A stretch of DNA of 64,000 nt from the NCBI RefSeq assembly GCF_003389455.1, contig NZ_QUAC01000233.1:7399-71398 (forward strand). The letters run 5' to 3'. Origin of the DNA: Streptomyces inhibens (lineage in GTDB: Bacteria; Actinomycetota; Actinomycetes; Streptomycetales; Streptomycetaceae). The notes under the pieces were generated by a model. That model made no database searches. It was not told the DNA's origin and saw nothing but the letters and a program-made list of their open reading frames with translations. Position 1 is the stretch's first letter; every line of letters starts with the position of its first letter. The translations under genes were made by a program, and so were the position numbers. Below, piece by piece: positions 56,019 to 64,000 of the stretch.

Positions 56019-56257
56019 TCAGGGGGCCGGGCCGAAGAGCTCGATGAGGGGGCCGGTCCCGTCGGTGGGAGCGCGGACTTCCAAGTGCAGGACTGGGGTG
56101 TCGAGGTGGAGGCGGAAGTCGAAGACCGGGCAGCGCTGCTGTTCGGATGCGGCCAGCGTTGCGATGTCCGCGGCCCGCTCGGCGGGCAGGGTGAGCCACA
56201 GGCCGTCGGCGAGCTCCCGGCGTACAGTGCCGTACCCGCTGGGCTGTCACCGCAACC
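56019..56257 (-). pseudogene. C-terminal fragment of a hypothetical or regulator protein
   Basis: Minus-strand reading GTVRRELADGLWLTLPAERA, ADIATLAASEQQRCPVFDFR and LHLDTPVLHLEVRAPTDGTG ending LIELFGPAP. It opens just after a TGA with no start, so the N-terminus is lost. The EQQRCPVFDFRLHL block is a conserved tail of some MerR-linked proteins in Streptomyces, as I recall. Confidence 0.5.
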
Positions 56258-56581
56258 TTCAGCTCAGCGGTGCTATCGACGGGCGCACGGCCGGTCGATA
56301 CGGGAGCGGGTGGGACACCAGGAATTGCCGTCGTCTGCTGTGGCTTACCAAGACGCGGTGGTTGTGGCGATCACCAGCCTGGTGGTCTCGCCGTGCCCAT
56401 GGCCTTGGTGACCGTGATCTCGATGACTACCCGTTCAGGGTTGGGCCGTGGCTGCTTATACCGCCGGGCGTAGCGCGCTTCGGCGTCTGCGACCGATGGG
56501 CGGTCGTCTTTGAAGGGTCTCAGGTGGGCAGCTTGCGCATGGCCATCACGGATCCATCCGGGTGTCCGAGACGGGGCCACC

Positions 56582-57004
56582 TCAGTCGGGATCCCAGGTG
56601 TCGAGGGCCCAGGTAGCCCGCCGGGAGTAGACCTCTGCGCGGTACTGCTCCACCGGCCCTCTGTGAGGTGGTGGAGGGGCCCTTCGCGACGCCGGAATAC
56701 GCGGTTCCGTGCTGAACACCAGGCTCGGCGTTTGGTCCCAGGGGCCGATGTGCACTGCCTCCACGTGGGCTGAGGCGGAAGCGAGCTGGTCGTGCGAGGT
56801 AGCGGCGGCATTGCTGTGATTGCCCTTGCTCTCGATCGGGAAGACCCGTGACGGTTCTCCGGGCCTCCAGACCTCGGCGAAGAACCGCGGACGGTACAGA
56901 TAGCCCGATCGAGGCCCTTTCTCCCTGCTGGTCAGCGCCCAGCCCGCCCGGAGGGTGGTGTCCGCCGGGACGATCGAGACGAGCTGCGGACAGCGTCGGC
57001 TCAA
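56582..57004 (-). CDS. Hypothetical protein
   Basis: 140 residues with protein-like sections RPRFFAEVWRPGEPSRVFPI, ESKGNHSNAAATSHDQLASA and SAHVEAVHIGPWDQTPSLVF. Related Streptomyces hypothetical proteins have a longer C-terminus, and a neighbouring frame (about 56399-56580, DRPSVADAEARYARRYKQP) may be its displaced end, so it may be frameshifted. Function unknown. Confidence 0.45.
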   Translation of the reverse strand: MSRRCPQLVSIVPADTTLRAGWALTSREKGPRSGYLYRPRFFAEVWRPGEPSRVFPIESKGNHSNAAATSHDQLASASAHVEAVHIGPWDQTPSLVFSTEPRIPASRRAPPPPHRGPVEQYRAEVYSRRATWALDTWDPD

Positions 57005-57125
57005 GACCTGCTTAGCCAGAGCCAGAGCGAAGCCGGTTCCGAGCTCAATGGGCCGTAGGGCACAGTTCAGTGCGTGACATCATCTGTCTTGGTGGGGTCT
57101 TGGGTGGGGCAGGAGAGTGACAAGC

Positions 57126-58181
57126 TCAGCCCACTGCCACGCCGTAGGGGCTGGCGCCGACGGTGACCGTGGCGACAACCTTGTTGGATTTGGGGTCGAT
57201 CACCGTGAGGGTGCCCGCGGCCTGTTCCGTGACGTAAACCGCCTGGCGTGTGACCTCGATGTTGAACGGGTCGGTGCCGGTAGGGCCCACGGAAATGGTC
57301 GACGAGACCCGGTTGTTGCCGGTATCGATCACGGATACCTGGCCCGGGCCGAGAACGGCGGCGTAGACCGACTTGCCGTCTGGTCCGATCGCCACGTCGA
57401 AGGGCCCTTCGCCGACCGGCACGGCAGTCGCCTTACGGGTGCGGGTTCCGACGGCCAGGACACGTGCTGCGACCTCGTCGGCGACGTAGGCCGACTTGCC
57501 GTCGGGGGTGATGGCGACGCCCACAGGGGAGTGCCCCGCGGCGAGGTTCCCGGTGACCTGGCGTGTACGGGTGTTGATGACCGACAGGCTGCCCGACCCG
57601 GAATTGGCCACGTAGGCCGTACTGCCGTCACGACTGAAGGTCACGCTCACCGGGGACTTGCCGACCGGGATGCGTGCGGCCACCCGGTTGGTTCCGGTGT
57701 CGATCACCGACACGGTGTTCGAGCCCCCGTTGGCGACATAGAGGGATCTGCCATCGGGGCTGAGGCCGACACCCGTGGGGCTCTTCTCCACCGGCACGGT
57801 CGTGGTGATCTTGTTGGTGCGGGTGTCGAGCACCGACACCTGGGCCGAACCGTTGTTGGCGATGTATACGTGCCTGCCGTCCGGGGTAACCGCGACACCT
57901 TCGGGTGCCTTGCCGGCCTTCACGGTTGCGACGACCTTGTAGGTGCGGGCGTCGATCACCGAGAGGGTGTTGTCCTGCTGGTTTGTGACATACACACGGC
58001 CGCCGGATCCGGAGCCGGGTCCGACGGGCACGGGCGTCGTAGCGGCGGCATGCGTGTCGGCCGACCCGGCGGTCGTACATGAGGTCAGCAGGATCCCAAT
58101 GGCCGCCGCGAGGGCGGGCCGGAGCGTCCTGGGGGGTCGTCGGCAGCCATTGCTGGCCCGGGACCGCAGGGCAGAGAACAT
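57126..58181 (-). CDS. YVTN beta-propeller lipoprotein
   Basis: 351 residues. Signal with lipobox (ILLTSC, Cys near 35), then seven beta-propeller repeats of the YVTN type, each with a VxVIDTxTN / VPVGKSP / DGxxxYVAN pattern, for example GRVYVTNQQDNTLSVIDART. An exported binding or scaffold protein. ATG 58181 follows AGGAGGCGAG exactly, better than the ATG at 58199. It adjoins the DyP peroxidase gene on the same strand. Confidence 0.85.
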   Translation of the reverse strand: MFSALRSRASNGCRRPPRTLRPALAAAIGILLTSCTTAGSADTHAAATTPVPVGPGSGSGGRVYVTNQQDNTLSVIDARTYKVVATVKAGKAPEGVAVTPDGRHVYIANNGSAQVSVLDTRTNKITTTVPVEKSPTGVGLSPDGRSLYVANGGSNTVSVIDTGTNRVAARIPVGKSPVSVTFSRDGSTAYVANSGSGSLSVINTRTRQVTGNLAAGHSPVGVAITPDGKSAYVADEVAARVLAVGTRTRKATAVPVGEGPFDVAIGPDGKSVYAAVLGPGQVSVIDTGNNRVSSTISVGPTGTDPFNIEVTRQAVYVTEQAAGTLTVIDPKSNKVVATVTVGASPYGVAVG

Positions 58182-58263
58182 CTCGCCTCCTGTGTGCATC
58201 GCAAGGTTCGGTCCGAAACCAGGCGTCAGATGGTCGACGGCCGCCCGGCGGCAGGGGTCGGGA

Positions 58264-59562
58264 TCAGGTCACGAGTCCGCGGGCGTAGTAGTCCTTCTCG
58301 TCCCGGACTCCCGGAAGTGCGAAGAAGTAGCCCCCGCCCTTCGGCGTGATGAAGGGCACCAGTGCCTCGTCTTCCAGCCGGGTCTGCATGGCGATGTACG
58401 TGTTGAGTTCCTTCTGGTAGCAGACGAAGGCGTGCCCCATGTCCAGTTCCGGCGGATTGGGGCTGCGGTCGTAGTCGTAACTGCGACGCAGGATGGTGCT
58501 GGTCGGCGCGGTCTGCGGGGTCTGGGGATTGGCAAGGCGGATGTGCGAGTTCAGCGGGGTGATCAGGCCCTGCGGGTCGTTGGTGTAGATGGGGTCGAGG
58601 AGGTCCGTGGCGTTCTCGCCCACGGCATACATGGGTGCGCCGCTCGCCTTGCGGCGGCCGAAGATCCGCTCTTGCTGGGCGACGGGCACCTTCTGCCACG
58701 CCTCGATGTGGAAGTGCACGATACGCACCACGTGGTAGGTGCCGCGCGTGGCCCAGGCGGGTTCCCCGGACTTCGGCTGGGCCCAGACCCACTGGTCCAT
58801 CTGGGCGGGATCGGTGGTGTCCGGATTGGAGATGCCGTCCTTGAAACCGAACCAGTCGCGCCGGACACCGACGGGGCGTTCCGGATTGCGTTGCCCGTCG
58901 ATGCGCCAGCGCAGCTTCATCGCGGATGCGGTGTGGGTCAGGATGTCGATCAGTGCGTGCACCGTCGTGTCCCGGTGGTCGGCGCAGATCTGGATCAGCA
59001 GGTCTCCCTGGCTCAGGGCAGGATCGAGGTCGTCGTGGCGGAAGGGTGTCATGGTGACGAGCTGGACCGGCTTGCGCGCGCTCAGTCCGTAGCGGTCGTC
59101 GAACAGGGAGGCACCCACTCCGACGGTCAGGGTGAGACCGTCCGGTACGACCGCGGGTCCCAGGATGCCGTTGTCCGATGGCGTCGATGTCGGGGGGACC
59201 TTCGGGGGCCTGCCGCCCGCCGTCAGGAAGCGGGCCCGCGCAGTAAGTGTGCGGAACAGCTCGGTGAGTTCCGCGCGGTCGGCGGCGGTCACGTCGCACG
59301 AGAGGAAAATTCCGTCCTGTTGGGGCGGGGTGAGGATGCCGGCCTGGTGAACGCCGTGGAAGGGAATCACGCGGGATTGTGTGCGCTTGGCCTCGGCCAC
59401 CGGGGCAGCGAGGGTCGTGCCCCCGCCCACGGCGATCCCGCCCGCCGCTCCGGCCAGACCCGCGGTGGCGCCCTGAAGAAACGACCGCCGAGCAAAGGCG
59501 CTCGCCGGGCACCCTCCGCCGCTCCACCCGTCATCCGCGCTCGGAAATTCTTCCTTGGTCAT
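58264..59562 (-). CDS. DyP-type haem peroxidase, Tat-exported (EfeB-like)
   Basis: 432 residues. Twin-arginine signal ARRSFLQGATAGLAGAAGG near residue 24. DyP features: GFKDGISNPDTTDP (GxxDG with the catalytic Asp), HFHIEAW region, and LDMGHAFVCYQKELNTYIAM. EfeB-type peroxidases work in iron uptake with EfeU/EfeO, but neither is here. AGGGGAACC precedes ATG 59562. Confidence 0.87.
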   Translation of the reverse strand: MTKEEFPSADDGWSGGGCPASAFARRSFLQGATAGLAGAAGGIAVGGGTTLAAPVAEAKRTQSRVIPFHGVHQAGILTPPQQDGIFLSCDVTAADRAELTELFRTLTARARFLTAGGRPPKVPPTSTPSDNGILGPAVVPDGLTLTVGVGASLFDDRYGLSARKPVQLVTMTPFRHDDLDPALSQGDLLIQICADHRDTTVHALIDILTHTASAMKLRWRIDGQRNPERPVGVRRDWFGFKDGISNPDTTDPAQMDQWVWAQPKSGEPAWATRGTYHVVRIVHFHIEAWQKVPVAQQERIFGRRKASGAPMYAVGENATDLLDPIYTNDPQGLITPLNSHIRLANPQTPQTAPTSTILRRSYDYDRSPNPPELDMGHAFVCYQKELNTYIAMQTRLEDEALVPFITPKGGGYFFALPGVRDEKDYYARGLVT

Positions 59563-60036
59563 GGTTCCCCTAAGGCGGTGAGCCAGGTCGCAGCAGTACG
59601 GCACTGGCGTGAGCGGTTTCCATGAGCCGGCCCGGCGCCGAAAGTCGAAAAGGTGCACGACTGCATACGGCAGCCCCACCAGCGCCTGGATCGCCGCCAG
59701 TTGCATGACTGTCCGTAAAATGGAATATATCGGACACACGCGCTGATGCCACTCGCAGTGCCGCCAGTTGGCGAAGCCCTCACTGTCTACGTCGTGCGTC
59801 GGCTCGCGGCCTGTGGAGCGCGCAGCGGCGAGAAGAGCCTGGTCGCCTGCTGCAAAGGCCAGAGGTCTGCCGTGGCTGCCACGCGCGGGTACTGGGCCCC
59901 ATCACCGCAGGACGGGGTCTGCCAGGAGTCGCCGCGTGCTGACGATGCGACCCGGCCCATCCGGGAGGACTGCCACGAGATTGCCCGGCACAAGACGCTC
60001 GCCTGGGCGGCCAGGCCGGAGCGCGATGTTCCGTTG
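59563..60036. other. Intergenic, no supported gene
   Basis: 474 bases. An open frame continues upstream of, and in frame with, the peroxidase gene (to 59739), but the Tat signal and ribosome site place the true start at 59562. An AT-rich patch near 59715-59735 may hold its promoter. Confidence 0.5.
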
Positions 60037-60906
60037 TCAGGCAGTCGACGGCGGTTTCCTCAAGTAGTCGACGGCGGCGAGGTCGTCGTTGTCGTGGCCG
60101 GCTGCGACGGTTGCTTCCAGGCGGTCTCGGACGGCCTGGAGCAGAGGGCTGGGGGTGGCTGCTGCCGCGGCCAGTTCGATGTCCTTCAGGGCGAGTTGCA
60201 CCGCGAATCCGGGCGCGTATGAGGCGTCGTCCATGACGCGTACTTTCTGCAGCTCGTACGGCATGGCGAGCGGGCCCGCCTCAAGCACCCGGACGAACGT
60301 CGCGTGGTCGACGCCGAGATCGTCGCACAGCGCGAGGACATCGCTCATGGCGACCGTCGAGGCAGCCATCCAGGCGTTGACCGCAAGCTTGACGGCGTTT
60401 CCCTCGACCCCCGTCCCGACGTGGAGCACGGACGAACCGAGATCGTCGAGCAGCGGACGTGCCCGTCCAAGGACGTCCTCGGGACCGGCAACCAGCCAGA
60501 CAAGCTTGCCCTGCCGTGCGGGAGCAGTGCTTCCCGAGACCGGTGCGTCGAGGTACGCAACACCGTGATCACGAGCCAGACCGGCCAGCGCGTCGGCGTT
60601 CCGTGGCCCTACCGTGCTCGCCTGTACCCAGACGGCGTCGTTGTCGAGCCGACCGATGGCATCTGACATGACCTCCGCGACCGCATCGCCGTCACGGAGC
60701 ACCGTGAGGACGACGGACGCGCCGGAGACCGCATCGCCCACCGCGCTCACTGCCGTGACCCCGGCAGCGTGCTCCGCCACCGCACGGGCCCTCTCCTCCG
60801 TACGGTTCCACAGCCGAACCTCGTGGCCACTCTCTCCGAGCCGCATCGCCATCGCGGAGCCGAGTGCGCCTGCTCCGAGAACAGCGACGGTGGAAGCGTG
60901 AGACAT
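60037..60906 (-). CDS. NAD(P)-dependent beta-hydroxyacid dehydrogenase
   Basis: 289 residues of the 6-phosphogluconate / 3-hydroxyisobutyrate dehydrogenase family. N-terminal VAVLGAGALGSAMAMRLGES, substrate-binding YLDAPVSGSTAPARQGKLVW, and catalytic Lys in GNAVKLAVNAWMAASTVAMS. It oxidises a short beta-hydroxy acid or reduces the semialdehyde. ATG 60906 follows AAAGGGATCTTCC. Confidence 0.86.
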   Translation of the reverse strand: MSHASTVAVLGAGALGSAMAMRLGESGHEVRLWNRTEERARAVAEHAAGVTAVSAVGDAVSGASVVLTVLRDGDAVAEVMSDAIGRLDNDAVWVQASTVGPRNADALAGLARDHGVAYLDAPVSGSTAPARQGKLVWLVAGPEDVLGRARPLLDDLGSSVLHVGTGVEGNAVKLAVNAWMAASTVAMSDVLALCDDLGVDHATFVRVLEAGPLAMPYELQKVRVMDDASYAPGFAVQLALKDIELAAAAATPSPLLQAVRDRLEATVAAGHDNDDLAAVDYLRKPPSTA

Positions 60907-61367
60907 GGAAGATCCCTTTCCGTTTCCCCTTATCCATCTTCCGCTGGCACCCGGGTGTTCCCTGGCAAGGAAACGCAGCGCCCTACACGAGCAGTAAGCC
61001 GAACATCGGCGAGTCGGGCAGGACGGTGGCGTCCCGCTGGCCTGGTCCGGCAACCCGCTCGCGTTCCTCCATCCTGCGCATTGCCGCAACCGCTCACCGA
61101 GCGCACTCACATCGGCCGCGCTGGGCTCCCGGTGCTCAAGGAGCAGTTCTCCGGGCAGGTGGGCATCGACTGCCTGAGCGGGCTCTGGGTGGGTGACTGC
61201 GCTGGCTGGCGACCGTTCACGGGCGGAGGCTTGAGGCAGGCCGACGCCCCGTCGTCCCGGCGCCCCCGACCACAACCTGACCTAAGAGCCTTGACGAGAC
61301 CTGCAAATTAGAACGTGCTCGACTGGACGATGTGTAACCACTAAATATCGATAGAGAGGTTAGGGAT
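60907..61367. other. Divergent intergenic region, no gene seen
   Basis: 461 bases between two divergent genes. An AT-rich patch near 61335-61365 (ACTAAATATCGATAGAGAGG) probably holds the promoter and ribosome site of the alpha/beta hydrolase. Confidence 0.5.
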
Positions 61368-62237
61368 ATGGTCCCCGCAGTTCACCACCGCACCGCCACC
61401 ATCAACGGTCTCGAGGTCTTCTACCGGGAGGCCGGCGACCCGAAAGCCCCCGCCGTGCTCCTCCTGCACGGCTTTCCGACCAGCTCGCACATGTTCCGCC
61501 ACCTGATCCCGGCGCTCACCGACCGCTACCACGTCATCGCACCCGATCACATCGGGTTCGGCAAGTCCGCGATGCCGGCCCTGCAGGACTTCCCGTACAC
61601 CTTCGAGGCCCTCACCGACGTCACCTCCGGACTGCTCCAGCACCTGGGCATCGACCGGTTCGCGATGTACGTACAGGACTACGGCGCTCCCATTGGCTGG
61701 CGGCTCGCCCTCCAAGCCCCCGACCGCACCACCGCGATCATCACCCAGAACGGCAACGCCTACGAAGAGGGCTTCGTCAAGCCCTTCTGGGACGGCGTCT
61801 TCGCCTACGCCAAGGCCCCGGGACCGGACACCGAAGCGCCCATGCGGGGGGCCCTGACCCCCGAGATCACCCGCTGGCAGTACGTGAACGGAGTCGCTGA
61901 CCCGAGCCTGGTCAGCCCCGACAACTGGGTCCACGACCAGGCGCTGTTGGACCGCCCCGGCAATGACGAGATCCAGCTCAAGCTCTTCCGCGACTACCCG
62001 ACCAACGTGGACCTCTACCCGCAGGTCCACCAGTACTTCCGCGACTCCCAGGTCCCGCTACTGGCGGTCTGGGGCGCCAACGACGAGATCTTCGGCCCCG
62101 ACGGCGCCAAGGCATTCACCCAGGACCTGCCCCACGCCGAGATCCACCTCCTCGAGTCCGGGCACTTCGCCCTGGAGAGCCACCTCGAGACCATCACCGA
62201 GCACATCCGCGACTTCCTCGCCCGCGTCCTCGCCTGA
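61368..62237 (+). CDS. Alpha/beta hydrolase, haloalkane dehalogenase/epoxide hydrolase-like
   Basis: 289 residues. Oxyanion motif LLLHGFPTSSHMFRHLIP, nucleophile elbow MYVQDYGAPIGWRLAL with Asp in place of Ser, and catalytic His in ESGHFALE. An Asp nucleophile points to dehalogenase or epoxide hydrolase rather than esterase. AGAGAGG lies about 9 bases before the start. Single gene next to the broken kinase fragment. Confidence 0.83.
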   Translation: MVPAVHHRTATINGLEVFYREAGDPKAPAVLLLHGFPTSSHMFRHLIPALTDRYHVIAPDHIGFGKSAMPALQDFPYTFEALTDVTSGLLQHLGIDRFAMYVQDYGAPIGWRLALQAPDRTTAIITQNGNAYEEGFVKPFWDGVFAYAKAPGPDTEAPMRGALTPEITRWQYVNGVADPSLVSPDNWVHDQALLDRPGNDEIQLKLFRDYPTNVDLYPQVHQYFRDSQVPLLAVWGANDEIFGPDGAKAFTQDLPHAEIHLLESGHFALESHLETITEHIRDFLARVLA

Positions 62238-62269
62238 CGCTCAGAGGGTCGGGGCGACTGCCGCGGCCG

Positions 62270-62500
62270 CGGGCCACCACCCCCACTGCCTCCACCTCGA
62301 AGTCCACGACAGCGAGCGCCACTCCCGCGTCCGTACCCCGCCCGCCGCACTGAGCGGAGAAGCCGGGCGCGGCATGCGCATCGTCCAGGAGCTCTGCGAC
62401 GACTGGGGGCAGGGCCCTCACCGGCGACGGCAAGGCCGTCTGGAGCTGCTTCCGCCGGCCCGAGGCCCCCACCTCCCGCGGCTCCTGCACGCCCTGACCG
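62270..62500 (+). pseudogene. RsbW-type anti-sigma ATPase fragment
   Basis: LEVHDSERHSRVRTPPAALS and GRGMRIVQELCDDWG match the end of HATPase_c regulators (RsbW type). A one-base slip after DDWG puts the true end, RALTGDGKAVWSCFRRPEAP, in the next frame. The N-terminal ATP-binding part is missing. Confidence 0.7.
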
Positions 62501-62690
62501 TCAACAACCCCCAAACGCTGTGCACCACCGAGCGGCACGCCTCCTGCGCGACGTGCACGACGCCTACGACTTCCTGGCGCCCCCCACGCCCTTCAAGACC
62601 GGAACGGTAGCTTCACCACCGGCCTGGGGCCACATGCGGAGTCGAGGGCCTCATCGCAGGCCGGCCGGTGGGTTCGGCGGTGGAGGTGGC

Positions 62691-63317
62691 TCACGCGTCC
62701 GGAGCGACGAGGCTACGAAGCAGGGGAGTGGCGATCCGCACGATGTCCTCCACGTCTGCCTCGGCCAGGTCGGGCATGTGCAGCAGAAAGCGCTGGGCCG
62801 CGACACCCATCATGATCGCGCTGAACAATGCGGCACGCAGTCGCGCGTCGGGGGCATCGATGGTGGCAGCGATGTGGTCGGTGACCTCCGCGGTGACATG
62901 CCGGCGCAGCAGCTCTGCCGCTTCGTCGCTCGTCATGCTGGTCCGCAGGAGCACTGCCATGGGGCTGTCCGGATCTGCCGCCCAGGTGTCCAGCATGCCG
63001 CGCAGGCGGTTCTCCACCGTGTGGCCGGGGTCGCTGGTGGTGAGTTCGTCGTGGGGGATCTGCCAGTGGACGGCCTCGCGGAACAGGTCCTGCTTGCTGC
63101 CGAAATACTGGATCACCGAGGACTTGTCCACGTCAGCTTCGGTCGCAATGGCGCGGATGGTGGCGCGCTCGTAGCCGACTTCCGCGAACTTCCGCCGTGC
63201 GGCCGTCAGGATGCGCCGACGTGTGCGCTCGCCTTTGCGCTCCGGAAGGGCTGCTTCCTCGTCCGGGCCCCCTGAACCGGAATTCCGCCGCGCGGCCTGT
63301 CCGGGCGCATTCGTCAC
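62691..63317 (-). CDS. TetR family transcriptional regulator
   Basis: 208 residues from GTG 63317. DNA-binding helix-turn-helix: RRRILTAARRKFAEVGYERA, TIRAIATEADVDKSSVIQYF and GSKQDLFREAV. The C-terminal ligand domain looks normal (AALFSAIMMGVAAQRFLLH). The start is uncertain; a longer frame reaches 63473 but is Pro/Arg-rich. The target is unknown, perhaps the neighbouring hydrolase or glycosyltransferase. Confidence 0.85.
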   Translation of the reverse strand: MTNAPGQAARRNSGSGGPDEEAALPERKGERTRRRILTAARRKFAEVGYERATIRAIATEADVDKSSVIQYFGSKQDLFREAVHWQIPHDELTTSDPGHTVENRLRGMLDTWAADPDSPMAVLLRTSMTSDEAAELLRRHVTAEVTDHIAATIDAPDARLRAALFSAIMMGVAAQRFLLHMPDLAEADVEDIVRIATPLLRSLVAPDA

Positions 63318-63571
63318 TGCATCGGCGCAGGTCAAAGTCGGTCCCCTTTCCGGTGCCGGTCCTGATGCTACAAGCACCTCCGCGCGGCGCCGGGGCCTTG
63401 GTGACGGCAGATCGGAAGGCTCCGCAGGGGGAGGAGCTGATGCTGTTGCACGGGGAGGGCCGGCCCTCACCACTACTGCACTCCGGCCGGTGGAGTGCCA
63501 ACGGCCGGAGTGAGACGCAACGGTTCGGCGAAACCGTCACAGTGGTGGTGTGCGGACGAGAGCCGTCCGGC

Positions 63572-64000
63572 TCAGGCGGCCAGCGCTGCTGCGTCCTCCA
63601 CCAGCCGGTCGAGGTCCGGCAGAGCGTGGGCCCGGCGCTGGAGTCCTTGGGCGCGGGACCGGTAGGAGCGGTCCTCCAGTACGTTGCGCACCGCCGCGGC
63701 CAGCGAATCGCGGGTGACGTCCTGGACGTCTATCCGGGTCCCGACGCCCAACTGCTGGAGCCGGCCGGCGTTGTGGGACTGCTCGGCGAACAACGGCACA
63801 GCCACCATGGGGACTCCGGCTGCCAGCGCCTCCCGGGTCCCGTTGAATCCAGCATGCGTAATGAACAAATCGCTGGACCGGAGCAGCAGTTCCTGCTGGA
63901 CGAACGACGTCAGATGGACGTTGCCGGGGCGTGGTCCGTCCCACTGCCGCGGGTCGCGGTCCGCCCCCAGGGCCACGACACCGGTGACGGGCAGCTCTCC
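63572..64000 (-). CDS. Macrolide/UDP-glycosyltransferase, C-terminal part, cut by the window edge
   Basis: The frame is open to position 64000, so the N-terminus lies outside. Visible part has the GT1 (MGT) donor-binding signature: SFVQQELLLRSSDLFITHAG, FNGTREALAAGVPMVAVPLF and AEQSHNAGRLQQLGVGTRI. It transfers a sugar to a small molecule such as a macrolide. Confidence 0.86.
   Translation of the reverse strand, partial: GELPVTGVVALGADRDPRQWDGPRPGNVHLTSFVQQELLLRSSDLFITHAGFNGTREALAAGVPMVAVPLFAEQSHNAGRLQQLGVGTRIDVQDVTRDSLAAAVRNVLEDRSYRSRAQGLQRRAHALPDLDRLVEDAAALAA

Noticed and set aside
59562..59739. N-terminal extension of the DyP peroxidase
   Set aside because: It would bury the Tat signal about 80 residues inside the protein, and a ribosome site precedes the inner ATG.
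1..64000. tRNA, rRNA or riboswitch genes
   Set aside because: I scanned for T-loop-like motifs and structured leaders and found none I could support.

Overview
The window is GC-rich actinomycete chromosome, most likely Streptomyces or a close relative. The grounds are the codon bias, many GTG starts and ATGA overlaps, Zur boxes of the Streptomyces type, an isorenieratene-type crt cluster, and Streptomyces-style gas vesicle (gvp) genes. No rRNA, tRNA or CRISPR array was seen. IS remnants, truncated genes and frameshifts are dense, which suggests a variable chromosome arm or a linear plasmid. I worked from the sequence alone. Family names come from recognised motifs and were not searched.

0.0-8.7 kb, zinc homeostasis: a partial CDF transporter diverges from znuA-znuC-znuB-znuB-zur across two tandem Zur boxes. 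A thioesterase follows. Next is a divergent set of zinc-independent ribosomal protein paralogs: rpmG-rpmE-cobW-rpsR on the minus strand and rpmB-rpsN on the plus strand, with one Zur box between them. When zinc is short, Zur release should turn on uptake and replace zinc-ribbon ribosomal proteins.

8.7-16.9 kb: a dead IS630, membrane proteins (DUF1453-like, GAP), a glutamate-cysteine-ligase-like enzyme, a plasmid-stabilisation-like protein, and two helical proteins sharing an unnamed domain. Two IS5-type remnants then flank a broken pyrE piece.

16.9-27.0 kb, carotenoid island: crtY-crtT-crtU on the minus strand and crtE-crtI-crtB-Rieske on the plus strand are intact and translationally coupled. 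Together they would build GGPP, phytoene, lycopene, beta-carotene and an aromatic carotenoid. Between the arms lie a broken FAD oxidoreductase and a broken photolyase-like gene joined tail to tail.

27.0-33.6 kb: decayed alcohol dehydrogenase, a frameshifted PP2C phosphatase, gvpY/gvpZ-like genes, and gene-poor debris. 33.6-37.0 kb: an Asp23/Gls24 envelope-stress-type operon ending in AmaP. 37.0-39.3 kb: IS481 and IS701 elements inserted side by side with visible target duplications.

39.6-49.6 kb: SRPBCC protein, intact alcohol dehydrogenase, SDR, several small membrane or stress proteins (including a 42-residue LPFR protein), and a gvp cluster in which only gvpA and gvpF are intact. 49.7-53.2 kb: a four-gene acyl-CoA dehydrogenase, PIG-L, methyltransferase and glycosyltransferase operon, every member frameshifted. 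53.2-64.0 kb: Rieske/DUF2231 protein, membrane PP2C phosphatase, YVTN lipoprotein, Tat-exported DyP peroxidase, NAD-dependent dehydrogenase, alpha/beta hydrolase, TetR regulator and a glycosyltransferase cut by the right edge.
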